In this document: positions 48,364-61,540 of the stretch, one piece after another | Layout of the letters: every line of letters starts with the position of its first letter | Position numbering within the stretch: position 1 is the first letter of the stretch | NCBI RefSeq assembly: GCF_032854445.1 | Contig: NC_088306.1 | Location: 22,789,764-22,853,763, forward strand | Direction: 5' to 3' | Origin: Liolophura sinensis | Taxonomy: Eukaryota > Mollusca > Polyplacophora > Chitonida > Chitonidae | Length of the DNA: 64,000 nucleotides | Made by a program: the position numbers and the translations under genes | The notes under the pieces: generated by a model | The model's input: only the letters and a program-made list of their open reading frames with translations | Told to the model about the DNA's origin: nothing | Database searches by the model: none

Positions 48364-48868
48364 GGGAGACACTCAATAAATGTTAGCATCTGACTTATAC
48401 TAAAATCTAGTAGATCCACTGATAAGTACCACCTAATACACAGGGAGTGTAATTAAAAAAAAACAAAAGGATTTCTGATGATGGCGACATCGAATGATGA
48501 AAATGATGGTACAAAACGTAGCTTTCGTTTTTCAGTTACGGTACAATGCTGGTACTGACTTATGCTGTGGCCATACTATATACTCGGACCTAAGGAGCCA
48601 TCCCACAAACTACAGTGTGGCAAAACATGCAGCTCAAAACAAAGGGCCACATTTAATACTGTCTGACCTCTTTGTATTTGACATGATCAATGTTGGACTG
48701 ATCTTAGACATTCCCGACTACGCATACACCTCATCATGGCATTATGGCATAGACCAGGCTGGTATTGATTTTGTTAATATGATGAAATTTGCTGGCAATT
48801 CTAAACTTACCATGATAAAACCCTCTGTTAAAATTACACATCTAGAAATAGACACACCTCAGGCCGTT

Positions 48869-48960
48869 AAAAGGCCTTTTCGTTATGGGAAACCTGACCG
48901 ACCCACCCCCCAAAAAAGGCCTTTTCGTTATGGGTAACCCTGACTGACCCACCAAAAAAA
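48869..48960. repeat. 45-bp direct repeat x 2 containing a 12-bp palindrome
   Basis: The phrase aaaaggccttttcgttatgg occurs at 48869 and 48914, each followed by a 'gacc/gactgacccacc' stretch. AAAAGGCCTTTT is a perfect palindrome. It forms the C-terminal KRPFRYG repeats of the 147-codon plus ORF at 48494-48937. Confidence 0.85.
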
Positions 48961-50518
48961 AAGGCACCTTACTCAAGCTTTTATTTGACGTTTTGATGGA
49001 ATTTTTCTTTTTGATATTTCTTTCAAGTTTAATTTAAATAAAAAAAATGCCGTACCAACTGACCTGATAGGGTTGTGCTACCCTTGGCCCCACAAATCAT
49101 TTTGTAAGGAAGGCTATATACATGTACATATATAATAATATGGAGCTAGGAAATTAAATATTTGAATCTCCATCACAAATGTCTCATCTGGGTTTAAGTA
49201 TATTTATCTAGAGGAGTTCTTGAAAGTCATCCATTTGTACGTTTGATTATAGTGTGTAAAAATCAAGCTGAGTTGACTAGGAGTGACCTTTATCCAGGGA
49301 GCCTTGGACTGACCCCATTAACTATGGTTCACCCCCAGAGGAAGACTGGGGCCAGTCTCAGGCCAACTGAAAACACCAGAGTAGGAATCTGTCCTCCACA
49401 TGCTGGTAAGATTCCATCTCAAACAAATCAAATAAATCTTCTAAGTTTTCACAAAAGTAAACCATAGCCCTAGCCCCCACCCCCCAGCGCCCAACACCAA
49501 TGTAAGGAGCTAGAAAGATCAGTTTTCTATCAAAACAGGTTGTTTCTCATAATAGTTTTTCTTCTGTGACTATACACTGTCTACTGTCCTATGAGTTAGG
49601 CAGCAGCTTGATACACATAAACTGTAATACATCAGATGAGGTGAAGTCTAGTGTCCCCTATTAAGCCATGTACTGAGTGACAAGTGGTCCACATCATGAG
49701 GGTCCCAAAGGGGGTACAACCATCATGAGGATCCTGAAGGGGGTACAACACAATATTTACTGCCAAAAAAAAACACCAAAAAACAAAACAAACAAGTCCT
49801 AACTGACAAGTACTTAGCATGAAATTTATGATCTCAAAAATTTACATTCAAACCCTTAATGTGCTAAAATATATCCTCCGCTTCATAGGATTTATAACAT
49901 CATAGGATTTTATAATATAACACCTGAATAGGATTTATCACTATGTACACCGTTTTAAAACTCAGTATACTTACACATATACCTACATGCAGCAATGTCA
50001 ATAAATTAAAATAGCTCTACAACGTCCTCCTCAGAAAAATGCTTCGAGTACAGGAGAAAAATTATCTGATACATGTATTCATGTATGCAATCTTCAGTAA
50101 AAATAAGAAAAGCATAGCAAATAATTAATGAAGCAGCCTGAATTGGATTAACTAACAAGATGTAATTGGCTCAGCTTTCAATGTTGAAGCAAAGTTCATA
50201 AAAATTGACAAAATCATCCCAACAGAAACCCTCTACCCCAAGTATGTCGATTCAGCCAAATGGGAAGTTGCTAAGACTGAACCTTGACCAGTGCTGGTTG
50301 GGATATTGGGAGGGGGGAAGGGGGAGGGGGGTAGCCATGGGAAGCAGGGATACTTGACATAGTGGAGACCAATCTTCTACAGTTGCATTAATTCTCTTCC
50401 CCGTGTATGCATGGGTACATGCATGTGTTCTATTTCTTCTATGCCTAAAATGATAATTTTTTTCAAAGTGATGTAGTGGTCTGGTACCCTTATTAAAGAC
50501 TGCAATAACAAAATAAAT
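48961..50518. other. Intronic sequence with a small direct repeat
   Basis: At 49692-49750 a roughly 30-bp phrase (catcatgagg..., aagggggtacaac) is repeated twice. A G-rich tract lies near 50309-50331. No gene seen. Confidence 0.5.
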
Positions 50519-50750
50519 GGGATTCATCAATCTAAATTAACTAAAACTCTTATAACACAGCTAAATGTACACTTCCTGCTAACCATTCCAAACAGAATGA
50601 AGAATTTTTACGCAAGATGATGATATACTCTTAGCCCACAACTCCTAAGACCACAATCTCACATCCTATGGATCCATCCATCTAAATTAGCTAACGCTCT
50701 CAAAACACGGCTTAAATGCACACTTTAACCTATCTATACCAAACTGGCTC
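50519..50750. repeat. Diverged direct repeat, about 150 bp apart
   Basis: The segment catcaatctaaattaactaa...gctaaatgtacacttcct near 50525-50577 is repeated with about 20% differences near 50675-50725 (catctaaattagctaacgct...taaatgcacacttt). Confidence 0.65.
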
Positions 50751-53689
50751 AGGATGTGCTATGCTATTATGGTTCCAGTCAGACAAGACGAGCTGTAGAG
50801 GTGTTCTAGAGAATCTCTGTTGGCTTTTCGTCTTCATCTCACAGTATATAAACACACAGCGACTCCGGCTGTCTTACAAGTAATTACCCAAAACTCACCA
50901 GCCCTCTTAGTCTTACACAGTTGATTACCACTACCAGAAATTATGCAGAAGTGGCCAGGATACAAGACAGAGAAGCTTTGTCACACCAGGTAGAAATCCT
51001 GTTACCCTTTCATGTGTAAAACAGCAATCTCATTTAAATAATACACATAATAAAAATGTACAATCTATATGTAGTTAATAATAATATATAAAATAACACC
51101 AGTTAGTGTTCTTCTTTTTTTTTTTTTTTGAAACAATGACTTTTTTTGATCTATTAAGGTGTTAAAAAAGGATTAATTTCTGAAAGCTAAATATGGATAA
51201 ATGTTCCAAAAGATCTGGAAACAAACCAATAGACTATATCTGAAACTACATGTGACCGCTAACTTTACAATAAAACTAAAAGACTAAAATTTATGAATTC
51301 TATTTCTTTCTCATTAAGTCCTGACTATTAGAAGGCTTACAATGTGTGGGGTTCATATCTATGTATACCACCACATAATTAAAACACCATTTCACCAGTC
51401 AGCCAGAATAAAGATGTGCAGATAGCCAGGCCAAGTTGATAACCCAGTGGTCTGTCAGTTTTTGTAATGATAATTAAGCCAGTCTGACAGGAGGAAGCTG
51501 TCATTGTGTGAAGGCATTCCTAGACAGATGAAACATTCCCTGGTACACTGCCCAAATATGAACAGGCTGATCATACAGAGGCTTGAACTTTTCCCCTCCA
51601 CATCAAGCAACATGGCAAAAAAATCTACATGTAGGTGTGGTAATTCCACCACTTCTAAACTGTCATAATTTGTAAACCAATCACGAAATGCTTCACACGC
51701 AGCATAACCAAACAAAGTCTGCATCGTGTCAAAACATTACTCTAGCATAACAGCGGTTAATTCATGGCCTGATTATCATCACATTCAAATCATTAGCCAA
51801 AATAAAGAGATAAGATATAATATTGTACACTGACAAGTTAAGTGGAGTATGCAGTAGAAATATGCCTTTTTTGTTCTCACTGCACAGTATTTCATTATTA
51901 ATCCAGCCACAAGGATCATACATTACCTTATTAAAGATATGCCAGAGTTATCTCCCTTGTAATGTGCCTGCGTGTGTTCACTCCAGATGTGTCTCGAAGG
52001 CTACATTTACATAGGTATGTAAGTTTGTGTTAAAGACAGAAAATAATGATAAGAGATTTTATTAACACTGAAGGTTAAAAATGGAAAAATGGAAACTGGT
52101 GTAGAAGCATCTTATCCGGGAAAGAACTATAGACAGAAAAGTTGTTATAAATATTCTGGGCCTACATTAAGTAGATTATGAAGCATAGTGTTGAATAATA
52201 ATGAGATTCATATTCAGGTTATACAAAACACATGATGACATGCACGCACATGCATTTCTCATCAAAAACCTGCACGAAGAACTGCTCAGGGAAAATGTCT
52301 GCCTTGTTTTCAAGTGGGAACAACAGGTTTCTCAGAGAATTTCCTGGAAACTAGACGACAGCCACTCCACAAGTTCATTTCTCAGCTTCAGATTACTTTT
52401 CCAGACGCTGCATGATTATGTAAGAGAACTGTATTTATTTTAGGTCAAACAATCCCCACATTAACCAGTGTGCTTCTAATGCAGTCATGAGGGCCAGAAA
52501 GTGTCTAGGAACAGTCAGACAGGGGTAGAAAGGCCAGAGGAGAAAATTTGGGTGCCACATGTCAAGTGACCTTAACAGAAGACAGATGGGAAAGAAAAGC
52601 TATCAAAGTGGCTGTTAGTTCATACCTAGAGAAAAAAAAAATTATACAGCTCTAGCTTCCTTGGGCGTTGATATTCATAAACGATGACATAAGCCAGAAG
52701 CATGCATAAACTTCCGAAAAAGGGGAGAATTTATTTATCAATAGCAGGATATAAACACCAGCAAAAATGGAGTCATGTTTCAAGACCACTCTTAAACTTA
52801 TGGAGCTCAATCTCTCTGGCAGAAGTTGTGGCAGGCTTCAAACCTGCAAGAAATTTAATCCCCAGACTAGCAAATCAAATTACCAATCTACTTGACATTT
52901 GAAACAGAATAGTTTTAATGTACAAGGTCTGGCAATGTGAAAATGCCATGGAGAGCTTATCGTAGGTGGGTTGGCCACTGAAAAGCCATTGGCTCCTTGC
53001 TGAAACCTATGCAGCTAAAGCCAGCGCAAGCCCAACTTGATTATTGTCTGTCTTTCCACGCAGATTCTGTCACAAAGACACGTCCCCGCACAGAAATGGC
53101 CCTCCCACGTGTGGAGTCAATGCGCAGGAAATTGCATGTATTATGCAGCAGTATCAGGCATTTCTGTTTTCATTTTGTAACGGCCTTCCTTTAAACGCAT
53201 GCTTGTCAAACTGAGTTTTTTTTCTTTCCCTTTGATCATAAATTAATTAACAGCATATGTGACTGCCTTAATTCTATCCACTTCTACAACCAACTGTTTT
53301 ATCCTTGTTAACAACATATTACACTTAGCTTTAGCAAATTTATCATAGTGATTTAAATACACAAAAATATACAATATAGTTAGCAAAAAGTCACACACAG
53401 GCGGCCAAAATGTCTTCCCTTGAATCACTAAAACACGAGGTATGGGTTGAACAGTGAGGTAAACGGTAAACTCACCAGATCTTGCTGCTCATTTTGACGA
53501 TCATCATGAAACATTGTGACAAGCCTGACTGCAATCTTTATTTATTGTCATGTATTTTATACCTTTAAATTTTTGAAAAATATGAACAGCAGAAGAGTAG
53601 AATCACCTCCAACATTTTTTTAATAATATGGAAGGACTTCATCTGAATGCTATTAGCCTTAACCTTTCAAGCTGCTTTGGTTCTGCCCA
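50751..53689. other. Intronic sequence, no gene seen
   Basis: Includes a T run at 51115-51129. The 89-codon minus ORF at 51455-51724 and the 80-codon plus ORF at 52201-52443 have no recognisable domain. No window repeat family found. Confidence 0.45.
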
Positions 53690-53780
53690 AATTCTTCCGA
53701 CCACAAGGCTGGCCTCTGGTGTAAGGGAGATATTCTTGAGTGCAGTGCAACACACCAATCAAATAAATAAATAAATAAAA
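53690..53780 (+). mobile_element. SINE-A 3' fragment
   Basis: Decayed core (cttccgaccacaaggctggc), then gagatattcttgagtgcag, caacacaccaatcaaataaa and an (ATAA)n tail. Confidence 0.7.
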
Positions 53781-54175
53781 AAAATAAAGCTCGTTTTGAG
53801 GTTATGTTCAAAAGTTACTTTGGAAGTCAAAATGTGCAACTGTATTTCATAAAACTAAAAGTTCTCAGATTTTTCTGTAAAGCCTGTGTGATTTTATAGG
53901 AAGATTCATGGATTTTTGCAATTAAAAAGAAGGGGAGCTAACTTTTATTCCTTGCTGTCATAATCACACAGGGACTTACCCATCAGTATGTCTGCAGCTT
54001 AAAACCACTTGGTATAAACACTTACACATACATACAAACACCTACTTGACTTACATACAGCATATTAGTGTAGCAATGTGTCTTGATATAGTCACTTTAG
54101 TACTGACCAGCGCTTACCACTCGTCATATGTACCGGTAGTGCAAGCTGTCCAAATAACTCTAAACAAAGGCTTAC

Positions 54176-54373
54176 TGTAAATCTTAAACCTTTTCAACCA
54201 CAAAAGCAAGTTTTTCAGTGGAATTTATGCATCCAATTACTATGAAAATGACGCTAAAAAAGATTTCTTTCCGTCCTTAAAGATTGAACCTTTATAAAAT
54301 TGTGAAATTATTTCCCTCAAAATGTTTCAAACTATTGGCTGCAGAGGCAGTTCAAAAGGTTGATGAATGAGGG
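54176..54373 (+). mobile_element. MITE-b copy
   Basis: After a TA: ctgtaaatcttaaacctttt; right end caaaaggttgatgaatgagg. Interior: ttcagtggaatttatgcatc, aaatgtttcaaactattggc. Confidence 0.82.
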
Positions 54374-56420
54374 CAAGGTTAAGTTGTGTTTGGTCTCTGA
54401 TCAATATAAGTATGGATGCAAATTGTCTTTCAAAAAACTATGTCTAAAATAATAATCTCAACAAATCTGATAGAAATAAAGACTGTTGCCTAATTCATAC
54501 CAATTTTTGTAGATCCAAAGCATTTCTACTGATCCAACAAGTAGCATGGCCTGTACACATGTACAGTACATCTATAAACCCACATACAGTATGTTATTTT
54601 GGTTGCTTCAAGTTCAAGACTTGACCCAATTGACAAAGCTAGCTATACAACCATGGCCTCATTTAAAACTATGTCAAGAAGGAGAATGAAGACAGCCTGG
54701 AGTTCTAGAAGTTTGTTTCCTTCCTGTAATAGGTTTGAGAATACCAAGCCACATTGTGTCTCAATAAGTGAGGAGAGCATGCCAGAAGTGCATGGTAAGA
54801 TCTACATTAGCACTAACCCTATGGGCTAAAGGGCTTCACACACTGTTTTGATGTTAACAAAGTTTAAAACTTCAGAAGAAATTGACACTTTTGTTGTACA
54901 TAGATGTTTTGATGGAATATCTACATCTACATGTCAGAAATATGGCAAGCTAAACTGTTGCAGTATTTAATTTTTTTTTTTTTAATATATACTGTACATC
55001 AACGGTGCAACAATGCCATCTTTTTAAAAAGTTTTCCTGAAATTGCATTAACCAATTAGACAATGGATAGCATAACACCATGATATAGAAAACCACTAAA
55101 TAAAAATATATGCAGTAGGGCACCAACAAATCCATGGCTTTCTTTATCTATTCAAGGAATCTATATTCTATATTCAATTTTGAAATAAATTGAATGTATT
55201 TTTCTTTTAAGAATTTTTAAATTACGATTTAACTTCACAAATATTCTGTAATGCTTCACATACATGTATTATGATAATCTGCATTACCTCACCAAGAGCA
55301 ATAGGTCCATCTTTATAAATATAAAATTATTATATCAGCATGTCCAGTGCACATGTGTGCAGAGAAATGTGTCAAAGCGTGTACTTTGGACATTTTTGGC
55401 TTAGGTCAAACTTTTATTGTGACTGTCAATAACAATTCTTGGAATACGTCTCTGAGCAATCCTCTTCATGAAATGGCACATACATAAAGGCAAGGGCTCT
55501 TTCAATAGCTTGATCTATTTGGCTGATGAAACGATGCAGAATTTTTCTCTCACAAAACAGCGATCAGTTATAAGGTTGTAGGAAAGACGAGTAACTCGCA
55601 AAACCAACCGCCTTTTACACAGTACTGCTGCAATAATTCCACACGATATTGGCGGACAAAGTAAGTGGTTTCAAAGAAGGTTATTCTACACAAACTGCCA
55701 CAAAAGTGTCACTGAAGGCTTATACTGCATCAATTTAGGCACCATGAACAAAGAGCGTGAGGAAATCTGCAAATTCCTGGCCTAAATCAGGATGGAACCC
55801 ACATCTCATGTGCCTTAGTGACCGAAAGGTACCTCTTAACCACTTGGTCAGAACTTGCTCCCCTTCACCCACTGATGGTGTTAACCTCTTTATAGCACTA
55901 AGCCAACCTAGCATGCCTTCAAGGGCAGCTTCCAGGTAACCCCAGACAGCCAGCAGACTAAGATCTAGCCCTTAGACCAGTCACAGACAGACCGGCTGGC
56001 CGGCCAGAATGTTCAACCAGAAAGTTCGCTACCAGTGGAAATATTGACTACGCTTGGTATTTTACCAATCACCAGTTGTCAGGCTGTTGTCAAGGGAACA
56101 GCGACTGGCAGGAAGGTCTGCTCATAGAGACGCCATCTGGTCACCACAGGGACAGGAAATTAACTATAATACTGGAGGAATGAGACAAAAGGCTTGCAGG
56201 AATGGAGCCAAGCTTTCTGAAGCCATCCCACGCAGCAGGCAACAAAAATCTGAGCAGCATGTATTCCATTTGGTGTACATATTTGAACCATTTAATTACA
56301 TGTAGGCGCAGACTTTGTTCAGCTGATTTAGGCATATGAAAACCCTCTGCATGCATTTGATTCAACTGTTCTACATGTAGATTTGACTACCAAAGCAGAA
56401 CACATGACTTTTCTGTTTTA
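54374..56420. other. Intronic sequence; GC-richer section 55780-56250
   Basis: The left part is AT-rich. From about 55780 to 56250 GC content rises; it contains a 10-bp palindrome tggccggcca near 55998-56007. ORFs at 55757-55939, 56054-56305 (+) and 56141-56365 (-) show no recognisable domain. Confidence 0.4.
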
Positions 56421-56424
56421 ACTA

Positions 56425-56840
56425 ATGAATGTGGAACACCTTAAGGTTTGAATCAACGAATCTGGAACACCTTAAGGTTTGAACCAACCAATATGGAACA
56501 CATTAAAGTTTGAACCAATCAAATCTATAAACACAAAGGTTTGAGACTTTGAAATGTGGTACACTTGAAGGTTTGAACCCCTGAATGTGGTACACATAAA
56601 GGTTTAAACCACTGAATGTGGCACACGTGAAGATCTCAATCTATGAATGAGGAACACATAACGACTTGAAACCACTCACATGTTGGTACACATTAGGGCT
56701 TCAGAAAATCAAAACAGTTTACATGAGAAGGTTTGAACCGCAGAACAAGGTACACTTAAAGCCTAGAACCCCTCCATGAGGTTCGCATGAAGGTTCAAAC
56801 CAGTCTAAACTGTACACATATGCATGAAGGTTGAACAGTT
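56425..56840. repeat. Degenerate minisatellite, about 35-40 bp unit, about 10 copies
   Basis: Variants of 'aatgtggaacacctta' plus 'aggtttgaaccaacg' recur through the region, best preserved near 56426-56520. Older units carry many substitutions and small indels. Confidence 0.8.
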
Positions 56841-57461
56841 CAAAGAGTTCAAAAAAGGCCTTTAACATACTCAAGTTAAAAATACAGGTCGTTTACCCTA
56901 GTACGAGCAAATTTAGATAAAAAAAATATACAAATGCAGAATAGGACTCTAATAAAACCCAGGATTCCAAGTCTCTGCAGTCTGAATACATTTCAATTGA
57001 TCGGACAGTTTTCATTAAACGTAGCAATAACTGAACGCAATCTAGATCAAAAGCGAGCAGGTGTTTCATCTCAAATATCTATTTGTTCCCAGCCATATTC
57101 ATCCATGCCACACAGAACTACAGGATGTTGTTAAAACGGACCATGAGTTTTTGGTTTAAAGGAAAAGGTTTCTTCATGTTGAGTAATGACAGAAAGCTAT
57201 AATCTCAAGAGCTGAACTGTCAACCCCACATATATTTTTGCCACATTTCTTTTAAAATGCCAACTGACTTGGTCTATAATGTAAATATAGTGGAGACTTC
57301 TCCACAAAGGGCCATACTCTCAGATCTCTTTAACACTACATCCCCCTGTCCCCTCCTCCCCAAATCCTAATGAAAAAAACAAGGCATTCAGAGAACCCCA
57401 CCCTCGCTCAACTAGTGAACTAGACAATGGAATCAGAATAAAAATAAAAGTTGTAAAGTGT
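56841..57461. other. Intronic sequence, no gene seen
   Basis: AT-rich. The 66-codon plus ORF at 56934-57134 is not recognisable. Confidence 0.45.
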
Positions 57462-57738
57462 TATGGTGGTAAAAACATCACTGTGGGGAGTTCGTACACA
57501 AAATTGAGGCAGTAGTCTTTGATATGCAAATTGTGAACTGTATACGGCAATCAGTGAACAATTCTAACACTGTGAATGGCTGAGCAAACGCTGAGCTATG
57601 GTAGTAAAAAAACTTCAATGTAGGGTGCCTGAGTACCAACTCACTGGAGTGGTCTTTGATACGCAAATTGCTTCCCATGATTAGCTATAGGTGTACTAAG
57701 GGTGGCCACTGTTGCCCTCTGACTGGCTGAGCAAATAC
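57462..57738. repeat. Diverged tandem duplication, about 136-bp unit x 2
   Basis: Both halves begin atggtggtaaaaa / atggtagtaaaaa (57462 and 57598). They share gtctttgatatgcaaattg / gtctttgatacgcaaattg and end ggctgagcaaacgctgagct / ggctgagcaaatactcagct. Confidence 0.78.
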
Positions 57739-59380
57739 TCAGCTGACAACAGTCACTGTCTGCGTGGATGGTTTAAACATTGTGTCACAGTATAGGAAGG
57801 CATATGCATGAGCTAAAAACGAATTTCACTGAGAAATATCTGTCATCAGCTTCGCATGTCCATGTAATTCCAATTCAGTATGAGTCTTTATGCACATTTT
57901 GTTTCGTTACAATCAGAACTGTCTTCGTATTCCAGAAGAGCTACCTTTCCTGCATTTGCAATGGGGAACCCCCATTAAGCACAGAAAACACAGTTTCCGA
58001 AAATTACCACGATTAACTTTGACCCCTTTTTGGTAGCACTATATGCGAATCCGGCATATCTGAAGTCAGACAGGATCTCTCCGTGTTGTTGACATATTAG
58101 AAGTTCTCACAACACTGAATGGCTATATATCAAAATAAAGTGCAATGCTTTATGACCACCAGTATGCAAATATGCTCAGGTGATGCCAGGACAGGTGAGA
58201 TTATGTTTCTGCCTTTCGTCAGCAAAAAATCTCGCCATAAACGAGTACAACTGACAGGTGGAGAAAAGTTGTCGCTTTAAACTCAGTTTGAGTGATCATC
58301 TGCTGGTAACTGGCAAGTAAGGATTTGCAGGGCGCTATGTACTATTATAGTTTTGTACATGAAGAGCTCTGCATGCATATCAATGAATACTTGACATGCC
58401 ACTCCGCATGTGCAAAGCTACTGGGTGGTTACGCTCAGGCTCATCAATCCCCAGAGAGTTTTCTCCCAAATTCCCTTTCATTATAAAATGGCAATCATAA
58501 AACAATCAAGGAGCACCTTTTGTCGAGTAAACCTTTATGTACTAAATTCATTATAATTAAAACTAGACTGACTGCTCAGTGAAGCGTGAGCTTGTTTATT
58601 ATATTCGAAAACTGTCTATATAATCCCCTGACCACAGCTGATGCACTCCTGTGGCGCCCAGTCGGTAAGAACCACAATCAACACAGTGAATCCTGGGATA
58701 CACTTTCCCTGTCCCAGGGCGAAACTTCATGTTTTTTACCGCAATACAGATGTGGAAAGCTTTCTACAGATACTGTGTATACCAGATAAATTGGTATACA
58801 CCTAGGTACATTTTTACACAAAGATTATCTAGGTAAGTGATTGCAAACGAAACTGTAGCCCTACAGGGAAGGCTTGTAGAAATTGGTGTTTACATGAGAA
58901 CAGAATGAAGTCAATCTGAATGTGTTCACAAAACAGGAAAATGGTGATAAATCTGTTAAGAGAGGAACCCAACACCCTTCTTGTTCTCCTACATGTAGGT
59001 CAGCATGTGCATAAAAATTGCAGTCCTACGTGAAACTTTTCTCAATTAAAAAAATGGTAAATCTGGTGAAGTCTATAAATCTCTTACGCAATAAAGTCAC
59101 AGAAACTCTGTACACAAGAAAATGTTGCCCTGTATGGAGGCTTAGTTTCTAGAAAACATGTTTACTATAGAAAACAAACTGAAGTTCATATAACTGATAA
59201 ATTTTGGAATTGAAAGTCTATCAATTAAAATTATTAAAAAACGTTCACAATGCCTACAAAACTTTAACCGATAAAACAGTTCCACCTTCCATCAGTAGGC
59301 CCCTTGCAGATGTAAACAAGCAAAAAGAAATATTAAAAAAAAACAAACAAACAAAACTTTCAATCGCTTTATGTTGGAGA
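57739..59380. other. Intronic sequence, no gene seen
   Basis: No recognisable repeats or ORF products; composition slightly GC-richer between about 58150 and 58750. Confidence 0.45.
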
Positions 59381-59695
59381 TCCACGTATGACTGCTATTA
59401 TACAAGAGCTAAAAAAAAGGCTTAACCTGCCATCCGAGAATGTGCATTTACACACCATACCATAGACTTGGGTGCAAAAAAGAAACAATTTTAAACCTTC
59501 AATCCATGTACGACAGCCCAATATACAAGAGCTAAAAAGAAAAAAGGTTAACCTTCCACCCAAGTATATGCATTTACACATAATAGCTTAGACTAGAGAG
59601 CTAAACAAAAAAGCTTAACCTTCAATCAATGAATGAGAGCCCATTATTCATGTACAGGAGCTAAAAAAAAAAAGCTTAACCGGACACCAACACCA
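59381..59695. repeat. Degenerate repeat, composite unit of roughly 120 bp
   Basis: Alternating phrases recur: 'gagctaaaaaaaaggcttaacc', 'ccaagtatatgcatttacac' and 'cttcaatcaatgaatgagagcc'. About 2.5 composite units are visible. It explains the minus ORF at 59369-59581. Confidence 0.7.
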
Positions 59696-60201
59696 ACACC
59701 ACCACCACTTTCCTCCTTCTGACAATACCTCGCCTTATTTTGCACAGGCGAGCTAAAAAATGAACATCAGTGTCTTCAGCTGTCTTCTGCCAAGAACAAT
59801 TATTAACGACCACTTCACTAATGTTTCCAAGGAAACGGGGTGAAGTTTTCTCAGGAAAACATTTCTCGTTGGCACACCCATCATTTTCTGCATGTAATTT
59901 CTAAATACTTCACAAAGTCTCTCTTCAAAACAAACAAAAAAAGAAAAGAACAGAAAATTTTGCTAAGACAAGGTTTCCCCCAGAGAACAGCAGCCCTATA
60001 CAGAATCAGGATATAAGCTCATATACAGGCTGTATCCCAGTTTCAAAGTTTTAATATACATTTCAGTCAATTAGCATAACAATAAAATTGACAAATTTTA
60101 CAACCATGAATAGACAAGGATATAAAAATGTAAATACCAGTAAATTTCACTGGTTTGTACCTTCATTACTAAGATGTACAGGTGATTTACAAACCTTTCT
60201 A

Positions 60202-61062
60202 TTGGAAACATACAAGTATCACCACCATTTGGTTGGTGCCTGACCGCTGAGTCTTGGTAAACAGAACACTTGGAATGTCACAAGTGGCGGGAATAGAGCA
60301 AGTTACGTGTACAGCAAATATTATTAGAATATTGGAAACATACAAGTATCACCATTTGGTGCCTGACCGCTGAATCTTGGTAAACAGAACACTTGGAATG
60401 TCTCAAGTGGTGGGAATAGAGCAAGTTACGGGTACAGCAACCATTATTAGAATATTGGAAACATACAAGTATCACCATTTGGTGCCTGACCGCTGAGTCT
60501 TGGTAAACAGAACTCTTGGAATGTCTCAAGTGGCGGGAATAGAGCAGGTTAAGTGTACAGCAACCATTATTAGAATGTTGGAAACATACAAGTATCACCA
60601 CCATTTGGTTGGTGCCTGATTGCTGAGTCTTGGTAAACAGAACTCTTGGAATGTCACAAGTGGCGGGAATAGAGCAGGTTAAGTGTACAGCAACCATTAT
60701 TAGAATATTGGAAACATACAAGTATCACCATTTGGTGCCTGACCGCTGAGTCTTGGTAAACAGAACTCTTGGAATGTCTCAAGTGGCGGGAATAGAGCAG
60801 GTTAAGTGTGCAGCAACCATTATTAGAATATTGGAAACATACAAGCATCACCATTTGGTGCCTGACCGCTGAATCTTGGTAAACAGAACACTTGGAATGT
60901 CTCAAGTGGTGGGAACAGAGCAAGTTACGGGTACAGCAACCATTATTAGAATATTGGAAACATACAAGTATCACCATTTGGTGCCTGACCGCTGAATCTT
61001 GGCAAACAGAACACTTGGAATGTCCCAAGTGGCGGGAATAGAGCAAGTTACGTGTACAGCAG
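60202..61062. repeat. Satellite-like array, 123/130-bp unit x 7, with mixed higher-order structure
   Basis: The phrase ttggaaacatacaagtatca starts units at 60202, 60332, 60455, 60578, 60708, 60831 and 60954. Units 1 and 4 are 130 bp, with a 7-bp expansion in the caccaccatttggttggtgc region; the others are 123 bp. Variant sites pair unit 2 with 6 and unit 3 with 5. The 147- and 130-codon minus ORFs here are by-products: 123 is a multiple of 3, and the 130-bp units shift the frame. Confidence 0.94.
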
Positions 61063-61137
61063 ACACACTCTGTGGTTCACAAGCTAGTCATACAGCACCT
61101 GCAGTTCATTAAAGTACATGTACCTAATAGTTAACCT

Positions 61138-61186
61138 TACATACCCTAATACTCTTTGCTCTGTAATTCCTCATCTTTCCGCATAA
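61138..61186. mobile_element. MITE terminal remnant
   Basis: The sequence taccctaatactctttgctc, then tgtaattcctcatctttccg, resembles two adjacent MITE-a/b termini. No interior remains. Confidence 0.4.
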
Positions 61187-61540
61187 TTTCCTTCCTATCG
61201 TACATGTAGCTGGTTTCTATCCTTCTCTAGAATGAAGACTGGTTACTTTCTGCCACATAGGCAAAATTTCTACTATTTCACAGCACGTGCTCTAAATACA
61301 ACTACTTGTACTGTACATCCATACAGGAAATACATGTATCTGACAGCACTGAAGGCAGCCAACAAGGACAGTCTCTCTTTAAATCCAAAATTCATTTACT
61401 GTCATATTCTTTACTAAAAGCATAATTACAAAAAAAAAATATTTCATGTTATGAACATTTATGATTTCAAACTACATGAATTAAAATAGTCTCAGATGTT
61501 GAATTCTGGCAAACATTCAACGTTTGGTTAGTAGGAGTCG

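Noticed and set aside
48494-48937. 147-codon plus ORF as a gene
   Set aside because: No recognisable domain, and its last 20 residues come from a 45-bp direct repeat. No supporting promoter or splice structure could be seen. It would need transcript evidence.
51455-51724. 89-codon minus ORF as a transposon or retroelement remnant
   Set aside because: No reverse transcriptase, integrase or transposase motif could be recognised.
60278-61046. Two overlapping minus ORFs of 147 and 130 codons with 41-residue repeats
   Set aside because: The 123-bp unit is a multiple of three, so long frames arise by length alone; the 130-bp units break the frame, which argues against coding constraint.
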